Shown here: positions 35,421 to 49,155 of the stretch, one piece after another
Position numbering within the stretch: position 1 is the stretch's first letter
How the letters are laid out: the number at the start of each line of letters is the position of its first letter
Origin: Pampus argenteus
Lineage: Eukaryota > Chordata > Actinopteri > Scombriformes > Stromateidae
Assembly (NCBI GenBank): GCA_036937835.1
Contig: CM072863.1
Coordinates: forward strand, 20,830,501-20,894,500
DNA: 64,000 nucleotides
Reading direction: 5' to 3'
The notes under the pieces: model-generated
What the model was told of the DNA's origin: nothing
What the model saw: the letters and a program-made list of their open reading frames with translations, nothing else
Databases searched by the model: none
Position numbers and translations under genes: made by a program

Positions 35421-37290
35421 CAAGTGTCGGAGCAGACTGTTATGTCTGCATTTTGTCACACGGTGCGATTGCTCTCAGATGTGCCCTCCTCGTCCCACAA
35501 CCAGCCCACCAACCTCCTTTTTTTTTTTCCAGTCCTGCCCTCATTTACCTCCAGTCCTCCCTCCAATAAGCCTGGCCCTCCCTCGTCTCTCTCTGCAACT
35601 CTTGTTGACACACTTATCCATCCCTCTCCCTGCACACCTTTTTCACTGTGAAAAAAAAAGAAATCCAGACATGTGCAGCAATTCCATTAAGATGAAAAAG
35701 CTTTCAGCAACCTATGAAAAAGACATCAACACTCCTGATGTTTTTTCTTCTCCACTAGGAATCATTCTGGGCATGATAATTGCATTAAAAAATTTTTTTT
35801 TTTTTAACTGCAAGATCGTGTACCGGCCATGACTGAAGGAGGCAATAATTTGGGGCTTGATGATGTAAAATGGACTCAGATTCTGTGCGCTTTGACGTGT
35901 GTGTAATGAGTGCAGAGGAAGACATATTTAACCTAACGATGCCTCCTGTCGTTGGCAATGGGCTCCAAATGGCCTCGTATTTAGTGGAGTCATGACAGAA
36001 GTGAATAAAGACCTATTAATGGTAGCCGTCCAAGAATTCATCCTCTGTTAAACCTCTCCTTGTGTATTTTTCCTTTCACTAAGAGTTTATATGAACAAGA
36101 AGGCTTTTTTTTCCTTACTCGACCCTCTTAAAAAAAAAACAGAAACAAGAAATCATAGTTATTTGTTATTGAGTGAAAATTAGTGTCAGTTTTGGCGTAT
36201 AAAATATGTTTCCTCCCTGTGAGATTTGCTTTACCGGAGGGCAGGAAGGTAATTTCCAAATAAAAGTGAGCAAAAAAAAACAAAAAACAAAAAACGCACA
36301 ATACGCTGCATTTGGCTTCCCACGTGTTGCCCTTCTACGTAAATGGCACGAGATTGAGTTGGTTCTGAGGGGAAAAGACAGTTTTGTGAAATATGTCCTG
36401 AACTGCTTTTTGAGTCATTCATGTTTCTACAGCAGCAGGGGAGGCAGGGGAAACAGCGGCATGTATGTACATTCATTACCGTGGACTTGGCATGAACGGA
36501 GAAATAATGTGCTTCAGCTCAGTGTGTGACTGCCAGAACAAAGCACATACAGTGCTGGATAATAGTACTTCAGCTCTTCAGCTCCAGTACGCCGCTGGTC
36601 CTTTAGGGGGTGCGGCTATTTGCTGAAACACTCGAGTTTTTTTTCTGTGACACAACCATCACTGGATTAAGAATGAATGTGCCTCTGACGGATTAAGAAA
36701 ATGGTTAGATTTGGAAATTGAAGCAACCACACCTGACTTCTGCTAAATCTGATTCATTTAGCCCGCGCTTCTTTGTTTCTGGCTTATCTGGGCATTTAGC
36801 ATTCATCACCTTCAGAATTAACGCCAGTGAGAAAGTAGAAAAAAAAATGAGCTTTTTCCACTTGGTGGTGAAGGTGGTCATCATCATTATCCCGAGTCCT
36901 TCAGTGATATCACTCAACCTTGCTGGCACACAGATCTGCTCAGGTCCCAGCGTATGCGAACACAAAGCTTCTCATTAGCATGCTGAAGGAGCGAGCAGTC
37001 GCCGCCAGGCTGGAAGCCAAGTGTCCACATGTTTGTATCCCCAACTCGCTTTAGTCCTAACAGCAGAGTACAACTCACCTCCCAAAAGCTTATGTGTTCA
37101 TGTTTCTGGGTGCCATTTTGGTTTGCCGAGTGCTCGGAGCCAGCATGAGTCACGTTGCTAATGTCAGAAGCATTACTCTACATTATTTCATGGTTAGTTT
37201 GACACACGGCTAATATTCAGACTTCAGGAGGTTGAAATGAGCAGGCCGAGGAATACGAAGCGAAAATATGCGAGTGGGAGGTCTGCTGGT

Positions 37291-37334
37291 AGTGTGTGTG
37301 TGTGCGTCCTTGTGTGTGTGTGTGTGTTTGTGTG
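37291..37334. repeat. interrupted (GT)n microsatellite
   Basis: Two GT blocks separated by GCGTCCT. Confidence 0.93.
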
Positions 37335-39869
37335 AGTAGGGGAGGGGTATCTGGAATCTGCCAAACAGTTCCTGACAGAACAGTGCCTCTCTCGACTATT
37401 TCCTTCAAGCAGCAATCAGGCCAAATCAAAGCAGCTGCTCTGCTGCTCTTGAATACTCCAATTGCGCTAATCAACTCCATTTAGCAGCTCCTCGGCCGGT
37501 GAGAGGCTGAGCCACACACCGCCTACTGAACACACACACACACACATATACATAGATATATACACATTACACACACGACGGCTCGGGCCACCATTCAAAA
37601 GTTCAGTCAGAAATAATAATACTTATTTTATTAGGCCTGCTGGAGCCACGCCAGCAACATTTAACAGTCTTACACATGCAGGCATGGAAATGGTGAAAGA
37701 CTGTTAAAGATTCATACTAATCTTCTCATTTCTGGCTCTGAGTGGAGCAAAAAAAAAGAGAAGATAAAACTGGGCAAGATGCGATAATGCAGCAGGAGAA
37801 GGGAATGCCACATTACTCACCTGGATCTGTTACTCTGCAGCAGCTGTTGTGTCTATTGTATATGACAATTCCAGTCTAAACTACATGACACTAATCCTGC
37901 AATTCCCATTCACTCAGATGACAACAATTCAGGTTAATCTTGTATGTTGAAAGCTATGCAGCGGTGATCCAAACAAACGTCTGGAGCAGGCTTTGCCCTG
38001 CCTACCGCTGGATGCTCCGATAAAGAAAACAATGCTAATTGTTTGGACTTGCCTGGTGATTTCAGCTCTGAGTCGGTCTGCAAATTCATTTTGTGACTTC
38101 AGCCCTCCTCGCTGCGATCGCTGTTACAAAATCCTAACATTTAACAACACAAAGTGGAGGAAGTAAAAGCACACAGAAAGTGTTTCAATGTGGTCTGGCT
38201 GCGTAGCCTTGGCCCTGGGAGAGAGACTTCCTCTGTGAAGTATTTAATGTTGGAAGCATTCTCTCTCCAAACACAGAGCACCTGGGACAACAGCGGCGGT
38301 TCCAGGGCCGGTGTTAATCAGCGGCAATGCAGACTGGCAATCAGCAGTACCCGCAAGAATACAATTAATACGGTATGCTGGCTCTCTATAAAGCCATGCC
38401 GCCTCACTTATGAAAACAAAAAATTACAGCGTTAAACTGCTCTAAACATTTGGGAGAGGCTATGCGGTACATCCAGAGAAAATCGTCTTGATTGCTAAAA
38501 GGATTTCAAAGACTTTGCATGGAAACTGGATGAAAGAGGAAAAAAAGGAAGAAAAGAAAAAAAAAAAAAAAAGCCAAGCAGCTTTAAAAGCATTCTTTGC
38601 CCCACTGCAGTCAATTATTTTCTTCTGTTTCAGTCAGACAAAACATGTCCTCTGGAGTCAGTCCAGTGTCGCTAAGACATCGCTCCAGAGGATTTCAAGC
38701 AATGCCATCCCTACCTGCTCATGGCCATCAGTACTCTGAAAGTCAAGGAAGACGTCAGCAACAAGGTATCAGATCATCCTGATTAGCAGCTAATTGATTT
38801 GGAGGTAAAAACCAAATTATGAATGTGCCTAAAATGTCAGCAAATAATCGTTCATCGCACTAGAACGAATGAGCAGGTACGCTAGTTGAATCAGGAGGTT
38901 TTAACTGTGATGGACATTTACTTTTCACTTTCATTTTCTCTTTTCAAATCTGTTTTGGTGAATATATTCTTCTAATTATTTTTGGGTATAATCAGCCTAT
39001 TATGGCTTTATAAAGAGACAAAGTCCTAAAGTCATGCCTGTGCTAGCTAACTCAATCCAATCCCGCATTTTTTTTCCGCATATTTGCATTTATTTCATCT
39101 GTCTTTCTAAAAAAAAAATAGAATGGTTTACTGCTCATAGGATGAATCTGTATCAGCTGCAGCGCTTGCATTCAGAAATTGAAACCTTCAGGGTTTAAAT
39201 GAAGCTAAACAATGATTATTTTGTGACCGTACCAAAAGAATAGAGCTCCCATTAAAATGTAACACTGTGGCCGTGTGGCTATTTACATCATCGTGACGTG
39301 GTGTTTTTTTCGTCCCAGCTGGTGACGTTTATCCTGGTTAAAGCCCGCTGTCATAAACAGCCTTTCTTTCATCTGTCTTTGTGAAAAAAAATGTGTTCTT
39401 GGAGTTGACTTTATTATATTCAAAGACAGCTGTAGTAGCTGTATCAACGGACATGTCTAAACTAGCCGTGACCCCTCCATGTGCTCATGGACTCGCCTCT
39501 TCTGTCAGTCCGTGACATTTAGCCCGCGGATGTCTAGAGCATACGGGACAAACGGTGTTTGTTAAAGGCTGCTAAAAACAGAAATAGTGAACAAACAACG
39601 ATATTAGATTGAAATATCACCCTCATATAAACATAAGGAGTGACCCGCGTACACAGCTTACGGTGAGTAAGGCTGTAAGACTGCATTATTTTTGTTACTT
39701 GCATTATTACAAATCAGTCAGTCAGTTCTGAATGACGTTTTCTTACTTATTTTCTGCCTTCTGACAGATGCAGAAGTTACACTTCGGCTCTGTATAAAGT
39801 CATATATGTTGCCTAACATGCTAGAAAGCACACACGTAACAACATTTGCACTTATTTGGGGGTTGATTG

Positions 39870-40125
39870 ATGAATGTTGATATCCACTGTTTTATCTCTG
39901 TTTTGGTCTCCACCTACCCATATCATATTGCAAATATTTGTGCATCGTACAGTGCCGGGTAGGTAGCGAACTATTATTTTTTTTCAGCTGCCTGTTGCCT
40001 AATAGCCAAAACAAGCTGAAAGACACTAAAATGCTCCATAGACCAGAAGGTAACTGCAGCGGTGGACATAATTCAGTCATCTTACCCATCGTTCATGTAA
40101 AAAATATTGATTGATGCGGCTTTAA
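39870..40125 (+). mobile_element. TTAAAGCTGCA-family dispersed repeat, 3' portion
   Basis: It contains CTCTGTTTTGGTCTCCACC, GCCGGGTAGGTAGC, AAAACAAGCTGAAAGAC, CATCGTTCATGTAAAAAATA and the terminal GATGCGGCTTTAA, in the same order and spacing as the copy ending at 29726. The shared 19-base block is exact in both. Confidence 0.6.
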
Positions 40126-43100
40126 AGTGTCTATCACTTCGATAGGATCCTGCCATGACATTAACTATTCCCACTGTTTATACGGACGTTGTTAACATTG
40201 GAAAGTATTTTAATTGACTGTTACATTATGAAGAGAAATGAAGTGTAACGTGACCTCATAATACTGCTCAGAGAGCACTTCTCAACACAGCAATATGAAA
40301 AAAGGCAGACTAAGCTGCAGACTAATAGCCTTCTTGAAAAAAGGACACGCTGGCAACGTTTGAGAGTGGTCAGTCTTGTCATTAAGTTAATGCTCGTCCA
40401 CAGTTTGGTCTAAACACAGAGCCTTTTATGGAATTATCCTAATTTGTGTGACCATTAGCCTTAATGGGGAGTAATGGCCAGTTAGATGTTATTTGGTAAA
40501 ACAACACGCCAGAGGCTGGAGGTGTTTTATTACGGCTCTATATTAAGCTCATTTCTGGAAGGTAAAGAATGTTTCCAGATCGCAGACGAAATTGGCCGGC
40601 CGCTAATTCAGTTTCCACATCTCGCCGAGTGGGGACCACCCAGCAGGAAAATAACATGGAGCAAGATGCTCGCTGTATGCTAATAACTGGCCTGCAATGA
40701 CAGCTTCACTCAGCATTGTGTTTGACCGACTTGATTCATAGACTAGACTGTAACCCAGTCAGGTCTTCTTGTGAAATACTCTCCTCTTACACACACACAC
40801 ACAGAAATCTGTCAGTCTTTGTAGGAGAACTCCTATTTCAAAAGGTCATTGCAGGTAGAACATTTTCCAGTTTTTCACAGCTACACGTTGTGCACGAGGC
40901 TTCCATTACCAACTGTGGTTCTATGACTTGATGATTTAAGGATATTAGAAAAGGAGGTTCTGTTTGTAACCATAGATCATCTTCAGGGAAAAACCAGAGC
41001 TACGTTGTGGTCACATTACACTGCTCAACTTTGCAGGAGTTATTGTAAGAAAAGGTGCACACCAGAAACAACAATCAGATTTATATTTTACCATGACATA
41101 ATCTTTTTTTTTTTTTTTTCCCCGTTTGAATTTCGAGTGACAAAACATTTACAGCTTGGTTTAGCAGCGGTTTGGATAATTAAGCCTGGGAACACAATAA
41201 CCTCTGGCACTGCTCACATGGTGGGGAGTTGTAATTGCTGTGTTTGTTCTGCTGTCCCTGTGGGATGCTGCGCAGACTAAAGCCACACATGAAATGCTTT
41301 GCGTACTTGCAGGGCTTGCTAAAAATCACAAATAGGGCAACTCGGGCAAGAGAAATCACATTATAAGACAACTTAACCCTGGATGGATGAAGGGTTGGTT
41401 CCTCTTCAAATCATTGCCAGATCACACGGTAATCACCATTTCCAGGGAGAATTCTTTCACACCAGCGCTTCTGTAAACATAGCCAATAACGAGTTAATTG
41501 CTTTACAGGGTGAATGATAACCAGCTATTTAACGGCGGTGAACTCCTAAGTGTCAAATGTGGATATAGTGTCACCACGTACGGTGTCTCCGAGATTTATG
41601 ACACATTTACAAACTGGTTTTTAACTCTCGGTGTTTAAGCTTCGCCATGGGCCGTTTGCTTCGCACAAGCAACCATCATTCTTGAGCTGACTGTGTCTTT
41701 ATGAATCACATCCAGTGAATAGGACGTTTCAAAGGACCAATCCTCCCCTTAGATAAACCTGTCACGGGCTGTGATGAATGGGGATGTAATCGCATTTCAA
41801 TCACAAATCTGTTAATAAAACCGTGTTTCATTACGGGCAGCGGGTGAAAAATGGCTTCGCTGAAGTGCCGTTGATCAAACCTTGAGTAATAACACATGCA
41901 GACAACATCGTCTCATATTATACTATTAAGGCCTGAGGGGGGTATTAGAATCTCTCCTGCCAACCTTTACTGTTGGTACAAGAGTTCACGTGTTGCTGAG
42001 ATTTTGTGACTAGTCTACTATATAATAAATTAAAAAATACATTTTCTTGTATATATACTGTATGTTGAATACATGTTTTGAGTTTTTCCTAATTCTGTAT
42101 TCTGTATTCTCATTTCAAATATTTCTTTAAACCATGTCGATTATAGTATGACAAACAGCTTCAGTTATTTCAACTTTGTTCCAGAGAAATCATGTTTTGT
42201 CGGTGATTTTAGTGGGTGGTTAAGAATACTATCCATGCTATGCAGAATAAGCCATCGAGTAGGTAAATCAATTTAATCAAAAGTGACGCAGAAATTAGAA
42301 CGGAACCGATTCACCGATAAAAATCCACTTTCTCAACACTGTAATCTTCAGCTTCTGCTCACTATAAGCGGTGATTGACGGTTTTTTTTGTTGAAATGCA
42401 CAGTAGTCATAGTACATACACACTATGTCTTAGTGATGACACAAAAATAATGATTTATAAGCGTCCAAAATCTCAGTTTATCAGTCGCGTTTTAGTGTCC
42501 TTTGAAAAGCGAATGAGTGAAAAATTATGTACAACAAAAGTTACAGAGGATGGGAGCTGTCAGTGAGCTCAGCAAATTATCTCAATGCTGTACATCGGTG
42601 TCTTAAAAATGGCAGCAAAAAGTTTGTTCATTTTCTAGGTTATGTGTGAAATCTGCAAACAACATGCTCTTTTTTTTTCTTCTTTTTTTTTTTTTTTTAC
42701 CAACGATGCATTTTTGTGACGACTCAAACAAAGAGAACAGGAACTATCAGAACTAACTTGGGTTAACGGGGCAAATTCTTTTTTTTTTTCTTTTCAAAAA
42801 AATTGCAAGTTGAAAATGAGCTTCAATAGGAGGAACTGTAAGAATGATGTCACTTTGGAAATATGTTGAGTCTAGCAAATGTCTCATCAGGCCTTGGCGA
42901 TGTGGAATGCTCCGGCTCAAACTCCATCCAGATTCACTCACAAAGCCCCTCAAGTACAATGAGTAGAGTTATTGGCATACAGTTTCAGACAAGCTGCTGC
43001 CCATCTGACATGTGCTGGCTTATCATTTTCAATCTTTAGGCCTTTTTTAAACATATGACCGAAAGTCAACTGGAGAATCGTGGATGTTTTAAGTCAGACA

Positions 43101-44377
43101 TGAAACTGTGTGATTGTCAGGCGAGTTAATTTAGCGTGACTCAAGTTACTGTAGCTATTGCAGTGTTTGCTCTCCACACCCTGATTCAAAAGGGTACAGT
43201 TTAAAGCCTTTATGGGTCATTTGATCACTAAGAAGACATGTGCTTTTTTTCATTCATTGGTACTTTTTTTTTTTCTCCAAACTCTTAAACATCATAACAC
43301 ACACAACAAGAAGAGATTCGGGATCATATAATTAGAATAAAACATCTGTACGTACGCAATACAATATGAATGGCTAAAAAAAAGGAAGATGACACTACAC
43401 ACTCTCAATCAGACTCTGTAGCTGTGTGAAGAACTTCAAACCTTAACCAAACCTTTTTGAAATAGTAATTTTGATTTTAGTAAGGAACTGAAAGGTGTCC
43501 TGGTAATACTTGACTTGTTGTTCTAATGGCATCAAGGTATATAGCTTTGATTTTATGTGCTGAGGTTTTGAGATTTTTTTGGTTCCACCTTAATACAAAG
43601 GAGATGAATGGAATATCATTTGCGATGCATTCAGCAATAAATCAATAAATTACAAAAAAACAACATTTAAAAAAACGCCTGGCTGTTAATAATCAGCACA
43701 AAATGTCAGCTTCATGGGTTTAGACAGATGCGATTTGGCAACTACAAAAGCTGAGTGCAGCACTGGAGACAATTTTATTACTCTTCTCACGATAAGACAG
43801 AATGTTTTTCTCATGATCAAAAAACCTAATTACGTGCCTCCGTTAGCCCATGTCAGGCCCTCTCTTCAGATCAGTCATTATCTCGTCTTCTAACTGTCAC
43901 TTCCACTTGAGTCAGTTTAGCCTCCGGCTCCATTATCAGGCTTGTTACGCTTGCCATTCAAAAAAGGCAAAGTTGTTGTCTCGGCAAATACATTTTACAT
44001 TTTCATATCAAGATAACAAGATAACAAATTTGTGATTGCGACAGGATGAACAGTCATGCGAAGCAAATTTGAACCTTGCCGACTGCCGACGTGTTTTTCA
44101 AGTAGCCTGATCGTAAAGGTGCATTCCCTAATTTAGTTTAACATCCAACTCAGTAATAGATTGATCAATAGATTTGGATTTGCGGGATGCACCTTACGAC
44201 ATTATGCTAACGAGCCAACGTGATCTAACGTATCACGTGCTCATAGGATTCAATTATGGAAATGGAAACATTCATAATTAAAAAGTTGAAATATCAGGGC
44301 ATCATCATCATCCTCCTGTTTTCCAGCCTACATTGGGAAGATCATATCATTGGACCTTCCTGTATAGCTGGGACTCA

Positions 44378-44397
44378 CTGCGCCACCCTGCTGGTCA
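44378..44397 (-). promoter_or_regulatory. CTCF-like motif (minus orientation)
   Basis: The reverse complement contains GACCAGCAGGGTGGCGCAG, one of the best eye matches to the CTCF core CCAGCAGGGGGCGC in the window. Confidence 0.45.
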
Positions 44398-44779
44398 TTT
44401 TCATGATTGCATGTGTTTTGCCTTTGCTACAACTGCATGAGACTGTCACAAGAAAAACTTTTGACTCCGACTCTTGTATGTCAGGAACAATGGTGGAAGT
44501 AGCGCGATGTTATTAGCAAACCACTTAAGGTGTACTTAAACCACTAAGTAAATTATAGATGCAGCATGGTTGTCTCCAAATCTTAAATCGGATAACGTGT
44601 GTTGGCACGAATACACGAGGATTTGCGCTTTGTAATGTAAACTTGGGCAAAGTGTGTTTGGGGACGCGCAACCCACAGGAGCGAAATACACCACTTTACA
44701 AAACTGTTACAAATCACAGTTAAAAAATAATGGTTTTACGGTGTGACAGCGCTGTTTGTAAGGTCTGGTTGGATGTAGG

Positions 44780-45060
44780 AACGAAAACCACTTGGTTAGA
44801 TTTAGTGAAAGACCATAGTTTGGGTTAAAATCATCAGTACAATGTGGCAAAAACGGTAAATGTCTGTTTTTACAGCAACGACGTGAAGGTGCAGATGTCC
44901 AGCTCGTGGTCTCAAACACAGCTCTCCTTTGCAACTTTCTGCATCTATCCATTTCCCCCCCCAGCTAACTATCGAGCGAACCGCCAAAACCTTATAACAA
45001 CAAAATCTCAGTGTGTATTGACGTCATCTGAACCGGATCGTAATTGCTACGGTTGCTAAA
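44780..45060. repeat. interspersed repeat fragment (ACCACTTGGTTAGATTTAG)
   Basis: AAACCACTTGGTTAGATTTA followed by GACCATAGTTTGGGTTAAAA resembles a very common interspersed sequence in percomorph fish, recalled from memory. The overlapping minus-strand open frame shows no domain and is probably part of the repeat. Confidence 0.45.
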
Positions 45061-45127
45061 TGTTGTTTTTCTTGAGAATTCTGGAATGTTAGGGTTAATA
45101 CTCTTGTCAAGGCACTGGCACAAGAAC

Positions 45128-45266
45128 TGGAGTCGGTCCGCAGGCGCTGCACTGCGGCTGCCCACTGCTCCTAGTGTGTGTGTGTGTGTGTGTATAGGAT
45201 GGGTCAAATGCAGTGGATCAATATACCGAGGATCAATAAAGTACTTCTACTTCTTCTTCTTTCGTT
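45128..45266 (+). mobile_element. retroposon 3'-tail-like fragment (LINE/SINE)
   Basis: GCGCTGCACTGCGGCTGCCC, ACTGCTCCTAGTGTGTG, GGATGGGTCAAATGCAG and GATCAATAAAGTACTTCTAC occur in the order found in the 3' tails of several teleost LINEs and their SINEs. It ends in a CTT-type tail. No reverse transcriptase sequence is seen next to it, so this is a 5'-truncated or SINE copy. Confidence 0.55.
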
Positions 45267-45615
45267 AAACAATGACAACAATCTTTTCCTTAACTAAGCA
45301 TTTTTTTGTGCAGTAAACAACAGTTTTTGTAAAGTTCATTTGTTGTTTGACGTATTTCGTTGTTTCGTTTTCGTAAGACTTGTTGAACACAATTTGTTTC
45401 CATGGTGATGGATTGGCAGTAGGGATGTAAATTACTGGTTTAACAACAATTTGATTCAGTTTCATTTTGCTTCATTTGGAAATTCAATTGAAAAACAAAT
45501 ACAATCTTTCGAAAGTGAAAGATTGTTGGCAGACTATAATGTTTTTGTAAAAACATTTTTAAAAAATTAGTTTAAATCCTATAGATGAATTGGTGTTAAG
45601 AACTTAAATAGTAAA

Positions 45616-45649
45616 ATAATAATAGTAATAATAATAATAATAATAATAA
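45616..45649. repeat. (AAT)n microsatellite
   Basis: About ten AAT units, one imperfect. Confidence 0.93.
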
Positions 45650-46584
45650 CTGGCTTCCTAGTTGTCAAAAAATATAAATTGGGGTTTATATTATATACAT
45701 AAGAACCTTTATAGACTGTTTAATCCTCTTTTGACAATGTGTTTATTAGCTATTGTGAAACATAACTTATCCCACATTTAATGTCAGGTTATTCATAAAA
45801 ATATGTGCAATGAAAGCGTCCATGTCTGTCAGCGCCTGCTCTGGTTGTTTTAGTGAGCGACACTGACTCCTTTTTAATGTGAGTTCATGTTTGAACACAG
45901 TGTGGACGCGGTTTTTTTCTGTTTACATTCACATCACAAGGACCCTGTTTGGAAACCCTCATATTTCAAAGTGAAATTGGCATGAGGACATTTGTTTTCA
46001 TTTTTGTGGGCAAGTGGAGGAGAATTAATGGCTGCGCAGTGATAAGTCATTCTTCTAAGTTAACGCTCAATGCTTCACACGCACTCAAACCATTTGAGAC
46101 ATGATATTACAAAACACGCCATCAATCTGTATCTTGTGCGGACTATTGATTATGATCTGGTGTATTTCTAGAAACAAACATGGGATTCTGGTGTAATTAG
46201 ATAAGAAAATGTGTGCACTGTGCTGTTTATTTTTGCGAAACATTGCAAATTGAGCATAAAATAACCACAGTGTCAAAAGGGAAAACAGGAGTGCAGGGAA
46301 CAGTGTGAAGCGCCTTTATTAAGCCTGAGAATATACGTACATAAAAGTTGAACCATTAATGCAAATGTAGAATTAGGAGTAGCCCCGCTGGCTTAATCAA
46401 TGTACATACAGACATATGCAAAATATATACATACAAGATTAATACTATACTATATCCTACTAGTACAAATAATCCGATTTTTATGGTTCAACCCTGAAAG
46501 CAACAGTGTTAGTCCATGTGGATACCAATATACAGAGCATGTAAACACGGTTCACTGGCTTTACATTGACAAAAGCAGTTTAAC

Positions 46585-46857
46585 TTTAAAGTACTTCACT
46601 CAACTGTACTCAAATATAATTTTGAGTATTTCCAAAATTTATGATACTACCCTACATGAAGTAGTTTAATTTAGCTCTAAATAACACTTTGAAAGTAGAC
46701 ATTCTGCATTGTGTCTTCCTTTTCTTTTAATATTTTCAGTTTATTTATAATTCACTATTTTTACTTAAGTTAAATTTTAAAAGATGTGTAATATTTTTTT
46801 TTTACATTGATTTATTGCTACTTTTACTTGAACAAATAATAAGAATTTTCACCACTT
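46585..46857 (-). mobile_element. CAGTGGTG-family element, reverse orientation
   Basis: Read on the minus strand, it begins ATAAGTGGTGAAAATTCTT and continues with CAAGTAAAAGTAGCAATAAA, matching the start of the 55286 copy. It ends with TTTGGAAATACTCAA-type sequence. The interior is shortened. Confidence 0.5.
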
Positions 46858-46936
46858 ATAGACAATATATTATTAGTCGTTACTCTGTCATTCAGTGTTT
46901 ATTGTTGTCATGGATACTTTAATGTTGAATTACTAT

Positions 46937-47024
<88 letters not shown>

Positions 47025-47026
47025 TC
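46937..47026. repeat. (TTTC)n microsatellite, about 90 bp pure
   Basis: More than 22 uninterrupted TCTT units, the longest pure repeat in the window. It is a polypurine-polypyrimidine mirror tract able to form triplex DNA, and very likely length-polymorphic. Confidence 0.97.
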
Positions 47027-49096
47027 GTTCTTTTGAAATTATCCTGAAACAGATGTTATGGATAACATGGAGGGATAAAAGCGTTTCGGCCTACATACTG
47101 TAAAATGACACATCATTATTAATGAATAAATGCTTTAAATGGGACAAATATTTTAGAGCAGAATTTAGATCTCTAACGACACCCATGAGAAAAATCTGTT
47201 GTTGCTTTGGGAAATAGTCACAGGATACAGAAAAGAAAAAAAAACTATATTTATATACAGTAGAGGGAATTAAAGTGGGGCTTATATAAACATCTGTAAG
47301 GAACAAGTTGATCACTGACAGTATTACTGCATTCAGAATAACAGGATATACAGTATAAAACATGAAGAAATATAGATATACAAAACACAAAGTAATGTTT
47401 CAATATATATCAAACGAGATAGACGTGGTAAAGTGAGAAAAGCATGGCATGCAATGTAAATGAAGTGTTTTGTGCACCACGATTCAAAGCGTCCTGTTGA
47501 AAACCATGCAGAGTGTTGCAGTATGTGGCTGAGGTAATGCCTGACGTCCACGTGCCACAGTGAGGGCGCGTACGATCCCATCTGGGATTGGTAAGAGTCT
47601 CTCCACTTCCCCTGGAGACTTTAAGATCTTCCCTGATTACATGTGGCAGCCTCTGACCTGCACTGAAGACCCTCTCCTGACATGAAAGATTGACGATTAT
47701 CGATGCAGAAACCTTTGTTTAACTCAGGCTTGTGCTCTCGCTGCAACCGGCCAGGCAGCTGGATAACTGTTTTAACCTCATCTATGAGCTAAATCTAATC
47801 AAATCAGGTTTTTTGACTATAAAAATAAATAATAATCGTGACTACGAGGTATGATTTTTTTTTATATTTAAAAAAAACAAAAAAACAAATGTGTTGAGCT
47901 TGCATCTTTCTAATGCTGCATGTAATTCAAGATTGAATCCAGGGTCTGTGGAAACTGGAGATCCCTCTTTGATTGAGTGAATCACCTGCTGAGGAAATTA
48001 TAAACACTGAGCAGGAATTTACATTAGGCACCCAGTGGAAAAGTGCACTGCGCTGATGGCTTTGTCTGAACGATGGAGTAATAAAATCTCTTCTGTATAC
48101 AAGACATATTTCATCAAGGTATCTGCACTTCTTCACTCCGACTCTTTAAAAGCCATTTCATCCATCTTCAAAAAAGAGCTGGAAGAGCCGAGTGTGATGA
48201 TTTCAAAACGTTTTAACTGCGAGGACACTGGTGCTTTTGTGCTTAGCTTTTCTCAGATGAAAATGATTGCCCTTTGAATCTCCTGTTTGTTTTCATGGCA
48301 AGCAGTTGTGTTGAAATGCCTTCGATTAAACTATAAATTACTGTAGTCAAAATGAAACTAAGATGAGACACAGAGGAGCATGATGGCACCGGGACAGGGG
48401 AGTAAATGACCTTTATTTCTGCTGTGTAGTCATGGAAGTCTGACAAAAACATCTGTCTGATGCCAAAGTGACTCTGCATGTTAAAACACTCAGAAAAAAT
48501 AGCATCATCATCAGTTCTTCTTAAAGCGAGAAGTGAGCAAAACTTTCCCTATAAACAAATAACCTTAAAGTGTAGCCTCATCGTCAACATACATATATAT
48601 ATATATTAATACTTATTAGATTGAAGATTTTGCACATTATTAGTAAGAGATGGGAGTCTATGAGCAGCTCTGTGACCACTGCTTTTGCCCTGACCATGTG
48701 TACCAACCAGAGACCTTTGCCCTCCCCACCACTGTGTCTCAACTCACGGCGGCTCGTTTTACCACAGGGAATTCCTCCAAGTTTATTTTGTTGGTTGGAG
48801 TTAGCCAAGAGCAACTTCAGCGCGAAAAGAAACCTTGGGAGCGCACGGAACAAATTGTGTTGCAAGGTCTATGGCGAAAAATGACTTTTAGAGTTGTTCT
48901 TTACGGCTAGCAGGGTTTTTTTATGCTGATTATGTGGTTCGTCTACAATAATGAAAATAAACACAATCTGAAATGGCTTTTGTGCTGATTATGTTCAAAA
49001 CAAGCGTTCAAAGTGCGGCAGGGCTGTAGCCAGGATTTTTGAAATACTGAGGTCATGAGTCCAAATTCCCACCACACAAACCCATCACACCAAAGT

Positions 49097-49098
<2 letters not shown>

Positions 49099-49143
<45 letters not shown>

Positions 49144-49155
49144 TATATATATATA
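49099..49155. repeat. (AT)n microsatellite
   Basis: About 28 AT units with one AGGT break at 49140-49144. Confidence 0.95.

Larger units (their letters stand above)
33501..38900. other. intergenic desert, third segment
   Basis: No gene seen. CA, GT and TA microsatellites, the CpG islet, A and T homopolymers (35790-35804, 38536-38572), and unique complex stretches at about 35830-36060, 36710-37000 and 37600-38460 that could be non-coding elements. Short ORFs lack domains. Confidence 0.55.
38901..44500. other. intergenic desert, fourth segment
   Basis: No gene seen. AT-rich sequence with one dispersed repeat copy (to 40125), T runs (41104-41119, 42668-42700) and complex unique sequence at about 40380-40700 and 41380-41930 that may be regulatory. 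Confidence 0.55.
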
